Below, piece after piece: positions 44,347 through 52,966 of a stretch of DNA of 64,000 bases. Every line of letters begins with the position of its first letter. Within the stretch, counting starts at the first letter, position 1. The notes under the pieces were generated by a model. It was not told where the DNA came from, ran no database searches, and saw nothing but the letters and a program-made list of their open reading frames with translations. This DNA comes from CALITV01 sp964415795 (GTDB lineage: Bacteria > UBP6 > UBA1177 > JAKLFG01). The stretch is from NCBI GenBank assembly GCA_964415795.1, contig CAYQBN010000001.1, positions 62,001 to 126,000 of the forward strand. Direction: 5' to 3'. Position numbers and translations under genes: made by a program.

Positions 44347-45480
44347 TTATCGGATCCGGCGGATCACCTCGATGACCACGATTTCAGGCGGTGCAAAGAC
44401 CCGGATCGGCGGCCCCCAAGTTCCGGCACCGCTCGAGACGATCACCGTTGACCCGTTTTCCTGCCTATAGACGCCGCCGCGCATCGGGTAAACGAGGGAA
44501 ACGAAGAAAGAGAACGGCCACAATTGCCCGTTATGGGTATGCCCCGAAAGCTGCAGATCGAACAATCCTTCCGTCGAATTGTCGCGTTCAGGTTGATGCC
44601 GGAGAAAAAGGACGAACTTTTCGCGAGGAATCGCCGAAAGCACCGCGGAGGGGTTTGGCTCCGGTTCGCCGAAGCGGGGTGCCGTCGGATCGTCGACTCC
44701 CGCTATGACGAGGGTGCCAGCCCTTTCCTCCGAACGATTGCGCAGGAGGGTAAAACCCGCCCGCTCCAGTTCGGCGCTCGTGTAGGAGACACCATTGTAG
44801 AACTCGTGGTTTCCGGTGACCGCATATTTACCGAGAGGTGCCGGTATCTCACGCCAGAGAGCAGCGATTTGTTCCTCGTCAACGAAACCTCGGTCAAGGA
44901 AGTCCCCCGTATGCGCGATCAGATCGGGATGCTCCGCCTTTATGAGATCGGTCAATTTCTTTGCGAAACGCAAACCATTGAGGTGGGTGAAGTGGGTGTC
45001 CGAGATATGGACGATCCGTATGGTTGATACGAACTCGGGCAGATCGGGAGAGGTCAGGGTGACCCGACGGACGCGAAGATTGGCCGCCTCGAAGAATCCG
45101 TAGACAATCACGGCAAGGCAAAGAAGAGAAGCAACGACAAAGAGCGGTCTCCGCGGCACAATCTCTCCCCAAAAGCGTTCCGCCGCGAACGCGCCGGCGA
45201 GCAGAAGACCTCCGATGAACAGGTAATAAAAAAGAAAAGCGAACCAGAGGTAGCCGACCCACGCAAAACCGCGCACCGGAAGGGCGCCGGCAAAGGCAGT
45301 GCACAGGTGGTTCATCACAGGAAAAAGGTACATGAGCGCGAAGAACAGAAGAATGGTCCATCGCATCCGCGACGAAAGGGAAAAAGCCGAGGTCAGGCCG
45401 CGCCAGAAGAACCAGTGAAAGATCGTGAAGACCGCATAGAAGGAAAGAAGAAACGCTGCAAATGCAAGCGGGTTTCTCAT
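44347..45480 (-). CDS. Membrane-anchored metallophosphoesterase (YaeI/YkuE-like)
   Basis: 377 aa. Four N-terminal membrane helices (~1-135) precede a calcineurin-like domain with HISDTHFTHL, HTGDFLDRG, TGNHEFYNG, RHQP and the SGHTHNGQLWPF motif, all intact. YaeI/YkuE relatives hydrolyse phosphodiesters at the membrane, including lipid A precursors in the related LpxG/LpxH group. The start at 45480 has GAGGT six bases upstream; an ATG two codons earlier touches this site. Active-site orientation relative to the membrane needs topology data. Confidence 0.88.
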   Translation of the reverse strand: MRNPLAFAAFLLSFYAVFTIFHWFFWRGLTSAFSLSSRMRWTILLFFALMYLFPVMNHLCTAFAGALPVRGFAWVGYLWFAFLFYYLFIGGLLLAGAFAAERFWGEIVPRRPLFVVASLLCLAVIVYGFFEAANLRVRRVTLTSPDLPEFVSTIRIVHISDTHFTHLNGLRFAKKLTDLIKAEHPDLIAHTGDFLDRGFVDEEQIAALWREIPAPLGKYAVTGNHEFYNGVSYTSAELERAGFTLLRNRSEERAGTLVIAGVDDPTAPRFGEPEPNPSAVLSAIPREKFVLFLRHQPERDNSTEGLFDLQLSGHTHNGQLWPFSFFVSLVYPMRGGVYRQENGSTVIVSSGAGTWGPPIRVFAPPEIVVIEVIRRIR

Positions 45481-45684
45481 CAGCATACCTCAGGATAGAG
45501 CGTCTCTCATACAACCAGCGACAGTCCGCCTGTTCGCTGCAGTGTAGCGTCAAAAAAATTTCAGTCAAACTAAATGCTTGCAAAAAACGGATTCGATGTC
45601 GTCAAATAAACTTCACATCGTCGGAGGAAACGGTATAAGGGAGCGGCGCTGAACCATGGAGCGGTCGCCGGAGGGACGCGGATC

Positions 45685-46371
45685 ATGCCTCTCTACAAAG
45701 AAGAGTTCATCAAGTTCATGCTGGAGTCTGAGGTCCTCCTCTTCGGTGACTTCGTCACCAAGAGCGGCCGCAAGACCCCGTTCTTCATCAACACCGGCAA
45801 GTACCGCACCGGATCCCAAATAGCCCGGCTTGGCAGATTCTATGCGGCTGCCATCATGGAACACCTCGGCGGGAAGATGGATGTTCTCTTCGGTCCCGCC
45901 TACAAGGGAATTCCGCTCGTCGTAACGACCGCCGCGGCGCTCCACAGTGAACACCATTGCGATGTCGCTTTTTGTTTCAATCGGAAAGAGGCGAAGGATC
46001 ACGGCGAAGGCGGCCTCCTCATCGGGCATCAGCCACGGCCCGGCGATCGCGTACTCATCGTCGAGGATGTGGTCACCGCCGGCACCTCGGTTGCGGAGAC
46101 GGTGCCCATCCTTCTCAAGGCGGCTCCGGTAACCCTCTCCGGACTGGTCGTATCGGTGGACCGGCAGGAACGCGGCACCGGAGAGAGAACGGCGCTTGCG
46201 GAGATACGCGAACGCTACGGAATGCCGGCGTTCGCCATCGTGACCATGAAGGAGATCGTGGCCTATCTCCGCAACCGCGAGATGAACGGAAGGGTGTGGG
46301 TGGACGATACAATGTATCAAAGGATAGGAGACTACTATGCACAGTACGGGGAAAAGGGGACCGCGATCTGA
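45685..46371 (+). CDS. pyrE: Orotate phosphoribosyltransferase
   Basis: 228 aa, Proteobacteria-type PyrE. It makes OMP from orotate and PRPP in pyrimidine synthesis. Signatures: FFINTGKYRTG, FGPAYKGIPLVV, the catalytic loop FNRKEAKDHGEGG and the PRPP-binding loop VLIVEDVVTAGTSV. A GGAGGGA site precedes the ATG. The 198-bp leader between this gene and the divergent phosphoesterase contains short inverted repeats (CAGCGACAG / CTGTTCGCTG, and CGATGT / ACATCG) but no clear terminator or attenuator. Confidence 0.97.
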   Translation: MPLYKEEFIKFMLESEVLLFGDFVTKSGRKTPFFINTGKYRTGSQIARLGRFYAAAIMEHLGGKMDVLFGPAYKGIPLVVTTAAALHSEHHCDVAFCFNRKEAKDHGEGGLLIGHQPRPGDRVLIVEDVVTAGTSVAETVPILLKAAPVTLSGLVVSVDRQERGTGERTALAEIRERYGMPAFAIVTMKEIVAYLRNREMNGRVWVDDTMYQRIGDYYAQYGEKGTAI

Positions 46372-46768
46372 TTTGGTGTTCCGGCTGGAGGATCTCTTGG
46401 ACGAACGACGGCGCAGCACCCGATTCAAACTGAGCGGCGAAGCGGAGATCTCTCACGGACAAAAGAAGGGGAAAGGTGCCCTCCGCGATTTGTCGGTGAA
46501 TGGTGCCTTCATCGCCATTCACAACGGTTTCGAGCCCTACGAGGATATAGACATCGTCATCACCGTGCGGAACGATCGTAAAAGCCTTGCGGCCGCACTC
46601 AAAGGGATCGTGAGTCGCAAAGACGGCGATGGTATCGGCGTCCAGTTCACCGGCATGGACATCGCCGCATTCCGCGTTATCCGCGATATTGCCGAACTCT
46701 ACGCAAAAGATCCCGAGAAGATAGAGAACGACATCAAACGGCTCAACATCACCTCGGGCATCCGATAA
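46337..46768 (+). CDS. PilZ domain protein (c-di-GMP binding)
   Basis: 143 aa. The c-di-GMP motif is present in both parts: RRSTR (RxxxR, residues ~25-29) and DLSVNGAFI (D/NxSxxG, ~50-58). The rest is a PilZ beta-barrel and a C-terminal helix. Single-domain PilZ proteins act as c-di-GMP receptors that bind other proteins. Its start lies inside pyrE (35-bp overlap) behind AGGAG, and its end overlaps ruvX convergently by 20 bp. No diguanylate cyclase is in the window. Confidence 0.9.
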   Translation: MHSTGKRGPRSDLVFRLEDLLDERRRSTRFKLSGEAEISHGQKKGKGALRDLSVNGAFIAIHNGFEPYEDIDIVITVRNDRKSLAAALKGIVSRKDGDGIGVQFTGMDIAAFRVIRDIAELYAKDPEKIENDIKRLNITSGIR

Positions 46769-47207
46769 CCTCTGTTTTTCCCCGAAGTTTCTCCAGATAT
46801 CCTTCGAGTATCACCGCCGCAGCCGCCGCATCGAGCCGCCCGCTTTTCTTGTCGGCACGACCGCGGGGCGCGTGCGCGATCTTCTCGCGTGCAGTACGGG
46901 TGGAGAGAAGTTCGTTTTCACGGTCTACCGGGACATCAGGAAATTCTTTTTTCAGACGCCGTTCGAAGCCGCGGACGATCGGCATCGTTTCGCTTTCGGT
47001 GCCGTCTCGTTTGAGCGGCCAGCCGACGACAAATCGTGCGATCTCATAGTTCTTCAACAAACTGCGAAGCCCCGCGATGTCGTCTTCGATGGATTGACCG
47101 CGTTTTACCATTCCCAGCGGGATCGCGATGATCCCGAGCGGATCGCTTACCGCAACACCGACGGTCTTGACACCGATATCAAGAGCGACGATACGGCCGA
47201 CAGTCAT
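46749..47207 (-). CDS. ruvX: Holliday junction resolvase-like RuvX/YqgF
   Basis: 152 aa with an RNase H-like fold. It starts RIVALDIGVKTVGVAVSDPLG (catalytic Asp), with FVVGWPLKRDGTES, DRENELLSTRTAREKI and the C-terminal RLDAAAAAVILEGYL, which holds further acidic ligands. YqgF processes the 5' end of pre-16S rRNA and has been proposed as a resolvase. Its ATG overlaps the stop of the upstream pseudo-receiver gene. Confidence 0.93.
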   Translation of the reverse strand: MTVGRIVALDIGVKTVGVAVSDPLGIIAIPLGMVKRGQSIEDDIAGLRSLLKNYEIARFVVGWPLKRDGTESETMPIVRGFERRLKKEFPDVPVDRENELLSTRTAREKIAHAPRGRADKKSGRLDAAAAAVILEGYLEKLRGKTEVIGCPR

Positions 47208-48109
47208 TGTTTTGTCGCAAGATTACGGAGCTCCTCTTCGATCACCTGTCGCATGAGGATCGGTGCCTCCTCCCAGAAGTACTCCTTCATCACTTCGCGG
47301 AGCTCGCGACGCACCAGAGCCCGGATCATCTCGGGAAGCGCCGCCCCTTCGGGGATCTCGACACCGGAGGGAACAAGTTCTTCAACAACCCGTTCCTCGA
47401 TCCGCTCCGCTATTTGGTCAGTAAACGACATCGCCGGTGATTCGTCAGCCGGTGGTAATGATACCTCGGGGGTTTCCTTAACTTCAGCGGGAATTTCTTC
47501 GGAACCAGCGAGCGTCACCTCTTTCAGAGGCTGAGATTTTTCTTCGAGCATCGGGCTTTCTTGTGACGCAACCTCGGGGTTCACGAGAAGTTCAACTGTC
47601 TCGGATACGAACGACGGTGCCGGCTCGGACAGCGGCGATTCGTCAGGAACGAACTTCTCTTCCTCCGGATCCATCGGAACGACCGACGGCAAGATCTCTT
47701 CTTCCGGCTCGGTAAGAACGAAGGGCTCTTCTTCCCCCCCTTCCTCGGCGACCGCCGCCTCGCTCCCGACGAGATCCGGATTCCACTCGAGCGAGGCGTT
47801 GAGCGCTCCGATCAGTTCGTCACACGAAAAGGGACGCGGCAGATGGATCCGCCCCGCGGGCAGACCATCTTTTTCTTTTGCGCAGAAGACGACAGGGAGT
47901 GGAAGCATCCCCAACGCGTCGCGCACCTCGCCGGAGAGCGCGCGGTGTTCTACTATCACCGCATCGGGAGAGGACGACTCTATCGCGGGGAAAAGGCGCC
48001 CTTCCTGCTGTATTTTCATCACGACCCACGGCGATCCTCGAAGCGCCAGTTCATAGGCACGCATGAGCGTCTTTGTCGTCTCGAATATGAGCACTTTTTT
48101 CCGTTCCAC
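47204..48109 (-). CDS. Pseudo-receiver protein with long acidic linker and conserved C-terminal helices
   Basis: 301 aa. Residues ~1-110 resemble a response-regulator receiver, but the acidic pair is Glu-Thr (VLIFETTKT), the phosphorylation site is Glu (PDAVIVEHRAL) and the conserved Lys is Arg (LPRPFSCDELI). Residues ~115-245 are a Glu/Pro-rich, probably disordered linker. The last ~55 residues (PEMIRALVRRELREVMKEYFWEEAPILMRQVIEEELRNL) form amphipathic helices that recall the PopZ/DUF2497 assembly region. Translation starts at GTG after GGGAGGATAAA. It is not a phospho-receiver by sequence; a scaffold role is inference. Confidence 0.65.
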   Translation of the reverse strand: MERKKVLIFETTKTLMRAYELALRGSPWVVMKIQQEGRLFPAIESSSPDAVIVEHRALSGEVRDALGMLPLPVVFCAKEKDGLPAGRIHLPRPFSCDELIGALNASLEWNPDLVGSEAAVAEEGGEEEPFVLTEPEEEILPSVVPMDPEEEKFVPDESPLSEPAPSFVSETVELLVNPEVASQESPMLEEKSQPLKEVTLAGSEEIPAEVKETPEVSLPPADESPAMSFTDQIAERIEERVVEELVPSGVEIPEGAALPEMIRALVRRELREVMKEYFWEEAPILMRQVIEEELRNLATKQ

Positions 48110-48138
48110 TTTATCCTCCCTAATTTCCTTGTACTACC

Positions 48139-49056
48139 CTATCCCTTTTCTGCGAATGTCCAACGCACCATCTCCATATCCTCGGGCAACGGCGACGAGA
48201 AACGCCACCGCTCACCGCCGCAGACGAAACCCAGTTCGGCGGCATGGAGCATTTGGCGGGGACAGGAAAGGAGCACTCTGTCGATCGCCGGGACCCCGGT
48301 CTTTCGCACGCCACCGTAAAGTTCGTCATTCACGATCGGATGACCGAGATGCCTGAGATGCATGCGTATCTGGTGGGTCCTCCCGGTCTCGAGAGTAAGC
48401 CTTAGAAGCGCCACCTTCGCATACTGTTCGAGCACTTCATAGTGAGTAATCGCGAGTCTTCCGGCGATGGCCGGGTAAAAGCGGCGCCGATCGTGCGGAT
48501 CGCGGGCATGCCCCGTTTTGATGGTCCCGCGCGGTTCGGCGAAGCGCCCCCACGCGAGCGCAAGGTAACTCCGGTCGATGTCGTGTCGCGCAAAGCGTGC
48601 CGACAGTTCACCGAAGGCGGCGGACGAACAGGCAACGACGAGAAGACCGGAGGTATCCTTGTCGATGCGGTGCACGAGCCCCGGCCTGAGATCCTTTCCT
48701 CCGCGCACCCCCAAATGATGGATGATACCGTTCATGAGGGTCCCCCGCGGATGCCCCGGCGCTGGGTGAACGACAAGACCGGCCGGCTTGTCAACCACCA
48801 AGAAGTCATCATTCTCATGCACAAGGGCGATCGGTATCGCCTCTGGTTCCAGAGACAGTTCTTCGAGCGGTTCTATTTCCGCCTCGATGAGGTCGCGAGC
48901 ATGGAAGCACGCAAACGAGTTCTTGGAAAGCACCGTTCCGTTACGCAGGATGTTCTCTCGCTCGATGTTGCGTTGGATACGGGTGCGCGAGAATCCAAGC
49001 AGATCGGCCAGAAGACGATCGGCACGCTCGGAGCAGTCACACACCAACGAGAACAT
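48139..49056 (-). CDS. rluD: RluD/RluA-family ribosomal RNA pseudouridine synthase
   Basis: 305 aa. An N-terminal S4 RNA-binding domain (RADRLLADLLGFSRTRIQRNIE) precedes the synthase domain, which has the catalytic HRIDKDTSGLLVVA, plus LVVDKPAGLVVHPAPGH, LETGRTHQIRMHLRHLGHPIVNDELYG and RQMLHAAELGF. The layout matches RluD, which modifies helix 69 of 23S rRNA. The start at 49056 has GGAGG upstream; an ATG eight codons earlier lacks a site. RluC-type specificity cannot be excluded. Confidence 0.93.
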   Translation of the reverse strand: MFSLVCDCSERADRLLADLLGFSRTRIQRNIERENILRNGTVLSKNSFACFHARDLIEAEIEPLEELSLEPEAIPIALVHENDDFLVVDKPAGLVVHPAPGHPRGTLMNGIIHHLGVRGGKDLRPGLVHRIDKDTSGLLVVACSSAAFGELSARFARHDIDRSYLALAWGRFAEPRGTIKTGHARDPHDRRRFYPAIAGRLAITHYEVLEQYAKVALLRLTLETGRTHQIRMHLRHLGHPIVNDELYGGVRKTGVPAIDRVLLSCPRQMLHAAELGFVCGGERWRFSSPLPEDMEMVRWTFAEKG

Positions 49057-49073
49057 GCGAGGACCGCCTCCGC

Positions 49074-49346
49074 CTACCATAATGGAGAGTCGAGATGCCG
49101 TTTCGCCTTGATGAGAAGGTCTATGACCGCCGCATTGAAGAAGTTGGTCGCATCGCAGAGAACCTTGTCGACCCTTGAGCGATAGAAAAGTTCGGCATCG
49201 TAGAGTTCGTCGCGCAGTTCCTCGAAGAGCGAATCCTCGCGCAATCCTTTCTCGATCTTGGGCCCATTGTATGCCGCGATGTCGGAAATGACCACCCGGG
49301 CAAACCGGCGCGCTTCTTCGGGCGTCTTAATGGTGTCGGCTCCCAT
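49074..49346 (-). CDS. Small protein: stand-alone copy of a helical domain of unknown function
   Basis: 90 aa, cytoplasmic. The core (EEARRFARVVISDIAAYNGPKIEKGL, then LFEELRDELYDAELFYRSRV) matches a short helical segment I know as a C-terminal tail of many myxobacterial and deltaproteobacterial proteins, often behind PilZ or zinc-ribbon domains. Here it stands alone. The start has GCGAGGTT upstream, and rluD begins 18 bp after its stop. Its function is unknown. Confidence 0.65.
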   Translation of the reverse strand: MGADTIKTPEEARRFARVVISDIAAYNGPKIEKGLREDSLFEELRDELYDAELFYRSRVDKVLCDATNFFNAAVIDLLIKAKRHLDSPLW

Positions 49347-49431
49347 CGGAAACCTCGCTGGTGCATCAGTAACGATCCCCATTATACCGGCACGGGTCTC
49401 TTTTGCAACGATATGAAAAACAAAGTAAAAT

Positions 49432-49460
49432 TTGACATTCGCGCCTTTCCGAACTAGTGT
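49432..49460 (+). promoter_or_regulatory. Promoter for the PEGA/DUF1844/inositol-phosphatase operon
   Basis: A perfect TTGACA and TAGTGT with a 17-bp spacer, 37 bp before the ATG at 49498. Confidence 0.6.
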
Positions 49461-49497
49461 CGTTTGGCATGAAAAAGACACGGAGACGGGGTGCGTT

Positions 49498-51015
49498 ATG
49501 ATCAAGACTGTTTCGACGCTCGTTGCGGGGATTTTTTTCTTCTCTTCTCTTACCGGTATGGGACAGTGGTCTTTCTCTCCGATCGTGTACGGGGCCAGCT
49601 TTGACCTCGAAGACGAAGAAGAGTTCGAGGAAGAGCCGGCTAAGAAGGAAGAGCCGGTAATGGAGGAGAAAGAGAAGGAGAAACCGTCTCTTGATGAAGA
49701 GGGAGAGGAAGAGGATTTCGAAGAAACGCCCTCCGACAAGAAAGAATCTGCCACTTCGCGTGACGATCTCGACGAAGAAGATTCTGGCGGGTCGAAAGGT
49801 CTCGCCGTTTTCTACTTCTTCGCAGACAGCAATGCCGAGAAAAAGGCTCGGGACCTCGTGCGCACCATGGGAACCTACTTGAGCGAACTATCGAACTATC
49901 GTTTCCTCGAGAGTGACGCGCGTATATTCAACGATTTCTCGTTCGAGAAACTGACCGAAGACAGCGAAAAGGCCCAGAAATATCTCGACGAAGGCAAGAA
50001 ACTGCTCGATGACGGGGAAGCAGAGGAAGCCATCAGCAAATTCAACGCGGCGGTCGATCTCCTTGAGAAACGGATAGATGTCCTCTACGACTACAAACTG
50101 CTCACGAAAGCGCTCTTCTACACGGGGGCAACTTGGAAACTCCTCGAAGAAGAGGACAAGGCCTCGGGTTTCTTCAAGAAGGTGTTGGTCATTAATCCCG
50201 ACTACGAGGCAGAGGAAGGGACCGACGAAGATACGATGGACTTCTTCGATAAGCTCAAGAGCAAGATGATGATGCAACCGCTCGGCGATCTCAAGGTGAC
50301 AAGTGAACCCTCCGGTGCGACCATTTACATCGACGGCCGGATCGTGGGAGCCACCCCGATGACGGTGGAGGGTCTCGTATCGGGCAAGCATTACTGGCGC
50401 ATCCATAAGAGCGGCTACCGCGATGTCGGCGGCGTCGTGACGGTACGGGACGGAGAGCCTGAGAAGATAGATGAACTGCTCAAGGCGGGTGACGGTGCCG
50501 AACCGGTGGCCCAGTTCGAAAAATTGGCTGTCGCAGAATTCGGTGGTTCCGCAATGATGCAACAGGCGATCACCGTTGGAAAGGCGGCCAAGGTCGATCG
50601 CGTTTTTGCGGTTCACACCTCGGTGGGAGAAGGAGACACGGGAGCAGAAGTGAAGGTACAGCTCCGTCTCCTCAATGTCCCCAAGGCATCGTACAAAGAG
50701 GAAAACCTCTCGTTCCCGCTTCCGTCAAGCGGCGATTTCACCCGCGTTGAAGATCTTCGCCATTCGTTCGACAACCTCTTCGCCGACGAGTTCGGTTTCA
50801 ACCCGGTTTCCTCCATCGTATCGGGCTCTCTCTCTCTCGACCGCAAGAAAGATGAGGGATCCATAGTAACAGCGTGGTGGTTCTGGACCATCATCGGGAC
50901 CGTCGTGGCAGGCGGAGTGACGACAGGATGCCTCCTTGCAATACCAGGATCTCCTCTTTACCTCGGAGGGAAAAGTTCTTCAGGTGCTACGATGACCGTT
51001 GAATTCACCCCGTAA
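49498..51015 (+). CDS. Exported PEGA-domain protein with TPR-like region
   Basis: 505 aa. A signal peptide (~1-33) is followed by a strongly acidic stretch (~35-95), a helical TPR-like part (~140-250; EGKKLLDDGEAEEAISKFNAAVDLLEKRI) and a PEGA domain at ~263-325 (GDLKVTSEPSGATIYIDGRIVGATPMTVEGLVSGKHYWRIHKSGY). A membrane segment lies near the C-terminus (~460-485; AWWFWTIIGTVVAGGVTTGCLLA). PEGA proteins are periplasmic or surface and often pair with Ser/Thr kinases in Myxococcota. It leads a four-gene operon. Confidence 0.82.
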   Translation: MIKTVSTLVAGIFFFSSLTGMGQWSFSPIVYGASFDLEDEEEFEEEPAKKEEPVMEEKEKEKPSLDEEGEEEDFEETPSDKKESATSRDDLDEEDSGGSKGLAVFYFFADSNAEKKARDLVRTMGTYLSELSNYRFLESDARIFNDFSFEKLTEDSEKAQKYLDEGKKLLDDGEAEEAISKFNAAVDLLEKRIDVLYDYKLLTKALFYTGATWKLLEEEDKASGFFKKVLVINPDYEAEEGTDEDTMDFFDKLKSKMMMQPLGDLKVTSEPSGATIYIDGRIVGATPMTVEGLVSGKHYWRIHKSGYRDVGGVVTVRDGEPEKIDELLKAGDGAEPVAQFEKLAVAEFGGSAMMQQAITVGKAAKVDRVFAVHTSVGEGDTGAEVKVQLRLLNVPKASYKEENLSFPLPSSGDFTRVEDLRHSFDNLFADEFGFNPVSSIVSGSLSLDRKKDEGSIVTAWWFWTIIGTVVAGGVTTGCLLAIPGSPLYLGGKSSSGATMTVEFTP

Positions 51016-51038
51016 TGTTAAAAAAAAGGAGAAAGGAG

Positions 51039-51239
51039 ATGGTGAACACCCCCAAGACGACAAAACACCCTCTTATGGAAATGGACATTCGCCTTCTTGA
51101 GCGAAAATTACGAAAGGGCGAGATCTCCCGGGAAGAATATGAGGCGATGTTGGAGTCTCTTCCTGAGAGCACCGAATACGTTGAGATAGACGAAACCGCC
51201 ATCGCCGCCGTGCTCTCCAAAAGCCGATCAGAGCGATGA
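51039..51239 (+). CDS. Small protein with SHOCT-like motif
   Basis: 66 aa. The segment MDIRLLERKLRKGEISREEYEAMLESLPE matches the SHOCT-like short helical motif (L-x-x-L-x-x-G-x-I-s-x-e-E-Y). The rest is polar. The ATG at 51039 has two purine-rich sites just upstream (AGGAG ten bases before); an ATG at 51015 overlapping the previous stop is less likely. Its stop overlaps the DUF1844 start. Confidence 0.7.
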   Translation: MVNTPKTTKHPLMEMDIRLLERKLRKGEISREEYEAMLESLPESTEYVEIDETAIAAVLSKSRSER

Positions 51240-51553
51240 ACGATTCGGGACGAGAGCACCTCACTGTTGACGAGGTCATAGGCCCCTCTTTCGAACGGCT
51301 TGTCGCCTCGCTTTATTCGGCGGTGATGTACAATCTCGGAGAACTCAAACTGCGCGGAGTCCCCGATGCGCCGGCGGATATCTCCCTCGCCCGCTTCAAC
51401 CTTGGGCTCCTACGTCTTCTGCAGGAGAAGTGCCGCGGCAATCTCACCGAGAAAGAGGCGGGGCTCCTCGCATCGATGATAGAAAACGCCGAGAAGGCGA
51501 TCGCCGCACATGCCGACGACGAGAGCGACGCATCCGATGCGGCGCGCGGTTGA
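51236..51553 (+). CDS. DUF1844 family protein
   Basis: 105 aa, cytoplasmic. The sequence fits DUF1844: FERLVASLYSAVMYNLGELK, then DISLARFNLGLLRLLQEKCRGNLTEKEAGLLASMI. The family is frequent in Deltaproteobacteria and Acidobacteria, usually near translation or core genes, with no known function. It overlaps its neighbours on both sides by 4 and 17 bp. Confidence 0.85.
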   Translation: MNDSGREHLTVDEVIGPSFERLVASLYSAVMYNLGELKLRGVPDAPADISLARFNLGLLRLLQEKCRGNLTEKEAGLLASMIENAEKAIAAHADDESDASDAARG

Positions 51554-52310
51554 GCGGGCGGTCCGCGAGACCGGTGCTATCCTCGCCGGATATTTTCGAA
51601 ATGCGTCCCTCTGTCACGAGTTCAAATCGCCACGAGACCTCGTAAGCGAAGCAGACCGGCACGCCGAGCGGTTTCTCATGGCGGAACTTGCAAGACTCGA
51701 CAACATCCCATTCCTCAGTGAAGAATACCACCCTCGTACCGCACTTTCTTCAGGACCACTCTGGATCATAGATCCTCTTGACGGCACGACCAACTTTGTT
51801 GCGGGGATCCCGTTCTACAGCGTCGCCGTGGCACATTGGACCGGGCGATCTATCGATCTTGCCGTTTGCTTCATCCCACCGGCGCAAGAGCTCTACTACG
51901 CCGAGGAAGGGAAAGGGGCATTCCTGAACGGAGCCCCGATACGGGCAAGCGAAACGAGCGATCCGCTTCATGCTGTCGGCGCGGTCGGGTTCGCCGACAT
52001 CACCAAAGGGCTTCCGAAAGATACGCTCGGCGTCTTCACCAGCGTCGTCCGTAAGACGCGTGCGCTCCGTCGCCTCGGCTCGGCGGTCGCCGACCTGCTC
52101 TATGTTGCGCGCGGCAGTTTCGATATTTTCTGGGAATACGGTCTTTCGCCGTGGGATGTCGCGGCGCCGAGCCTCATCGTGAAGGAGGCGGGCGGCATTG
52201 TCACCGATTTCGACGGCGGCGACGACTACATCGTCGGTGGTTCTATCATCGCGGCAAACCGGCACCTTTACCCCTTCATCAGAGACGAAGTGCGGGCCAA
52301 TTTCCGTTAA
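51537..52310 (+). CDS. Inositol monophosphatase-family phosphatase
   Basis: 257 aa. Metal-site motifs are intact: DLVSEADRHAERFL, LSEEYHP (Glu-Glu), WIIDPLDGTTNFVAGIPF (Asp79, Asp82) and the C-terminal YGLSPWDVAAPSLIVKEAGG. The family (SuhB/CysQ-like) removes phosphate from inositol phosphates, PAP or related metabolites, with Mg ions. The start at 51537 lies inside the DUF1844 gene; an alternative at 51510 adds nine residues. It ends 4 bp over the convergent nth gene. Confidence 0.92.
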   Translation: MRRAVERAVRETGAILAGYFRNASLCHEFKSPRDLVSEADRHAERFLMAELARLDNIPFLSEEYHPRTALSSGPLWIIDPLDGTTNFVAGIPFYSVAVAHWTGRSIDLAVCFIPPAQELYYAEEGKGAFLNGAPIRASETSDPLHAVGAVGFADITKGLPKDTLGVFTSVVRKTRALRRLGSAVADLLYVARGSFDIFWEYGLSPWDVAAPSLIVKEAGGIVTDFDGGDDYIVGGSIIAANRHLYPFIRDEVRANFR

Positions 52311-52966
52311 GATCGCCGAAACGCGACCGGACAAAGGTCGTTTACCGGACAGCGGTCGCAGTAATGTTTCTGCGGCTTGCATATGGTCTGACCGAGCGTT
52401 ACGAGGTCTTGATTTATCGTTCGCCAGTATCTTTTCGGCACCACCTTCTTGAGCGCCATGCGGGTCTCTTCGGGGCGCCGTGTCCTTACGATGCCCCACA
52501 AATTCGCGATGCGGTGGACATGGGTATCCACGCATATTTCGTCGATGCCGAAGGCCTTTATCTGGACGAGCGTCGCCGTCTTGATGCCAATGCCGGGGAG
52601 CGCAGTGAGTTCCTCGAGCGTTCGAGGAACCGCACCGCCGTGTCGTTCGATGATCACACGGGCGAGGCTATGAAGAGTACGCGCCTTGACCTTGTAGAAC
52701 CCGACCGGAAAGATGAGACGCTCAAGTTTCGCCAGTGGAACATTCAGCGTCTTCTCCGGTGTTCCGGCGACCGCAAAGAGCCGCCGTGCTGCCGCCGCGG
52801 TCGTCTCATCCTTGGTACGCGCCGAGAGCATCGTCGCGGCAAGGATCTGCCACGGCGTTTCTCCCTGTGACGCCATGAGATCTATGATGGGCGCATAGTC
52901 AAGCGATGCGGCCCAGCGACGAAGCCGCGTAAAGAGAAGAGCGACACTACTTTTTCTTTTCGGCAT
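52307..52966 (-). CDS. nth: Endonuclease III (DNA glycosylase/AP lyase)
   Basis: 219 aa, typical size. It excises oxidised pyrimidines. The helix-hairpin-helix LPGIGIKTATLVQIKAFG contains the catalytic Lys; the catalytic Asp is in VDTHVHRIAN; the [4Fe-4S] ligands are C-x6-C-x2-C-x5-C (CKPQKHYCDRCPVNDLC). The ATG at 52966 is used here; a GTG at 52993 with a better AAGGA site inside the upstream gene would add nine residues. It is the last gene of the pheS-pheT-map unit. Confidence 0.95.
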   Translation of the reverse strand: MPKRKSSVALLFTRLRRWAASLDYAPIIDLMASQGETPWQILAATMLSARTKDETTAAAARRLFAVAGTPEKTLNVPLAKLERLIFPVGFYKVKARTLHSLARVIIERHGGAVPRTLEELTALPGIGIKTATLVQIKAFGIDEICVDTHVHRIANLWGIVRTRRPEETRMALKKVVPKRYWRTINQDLVTLGQTICKPQKHYCDRCPVNDLCPVAFRRS

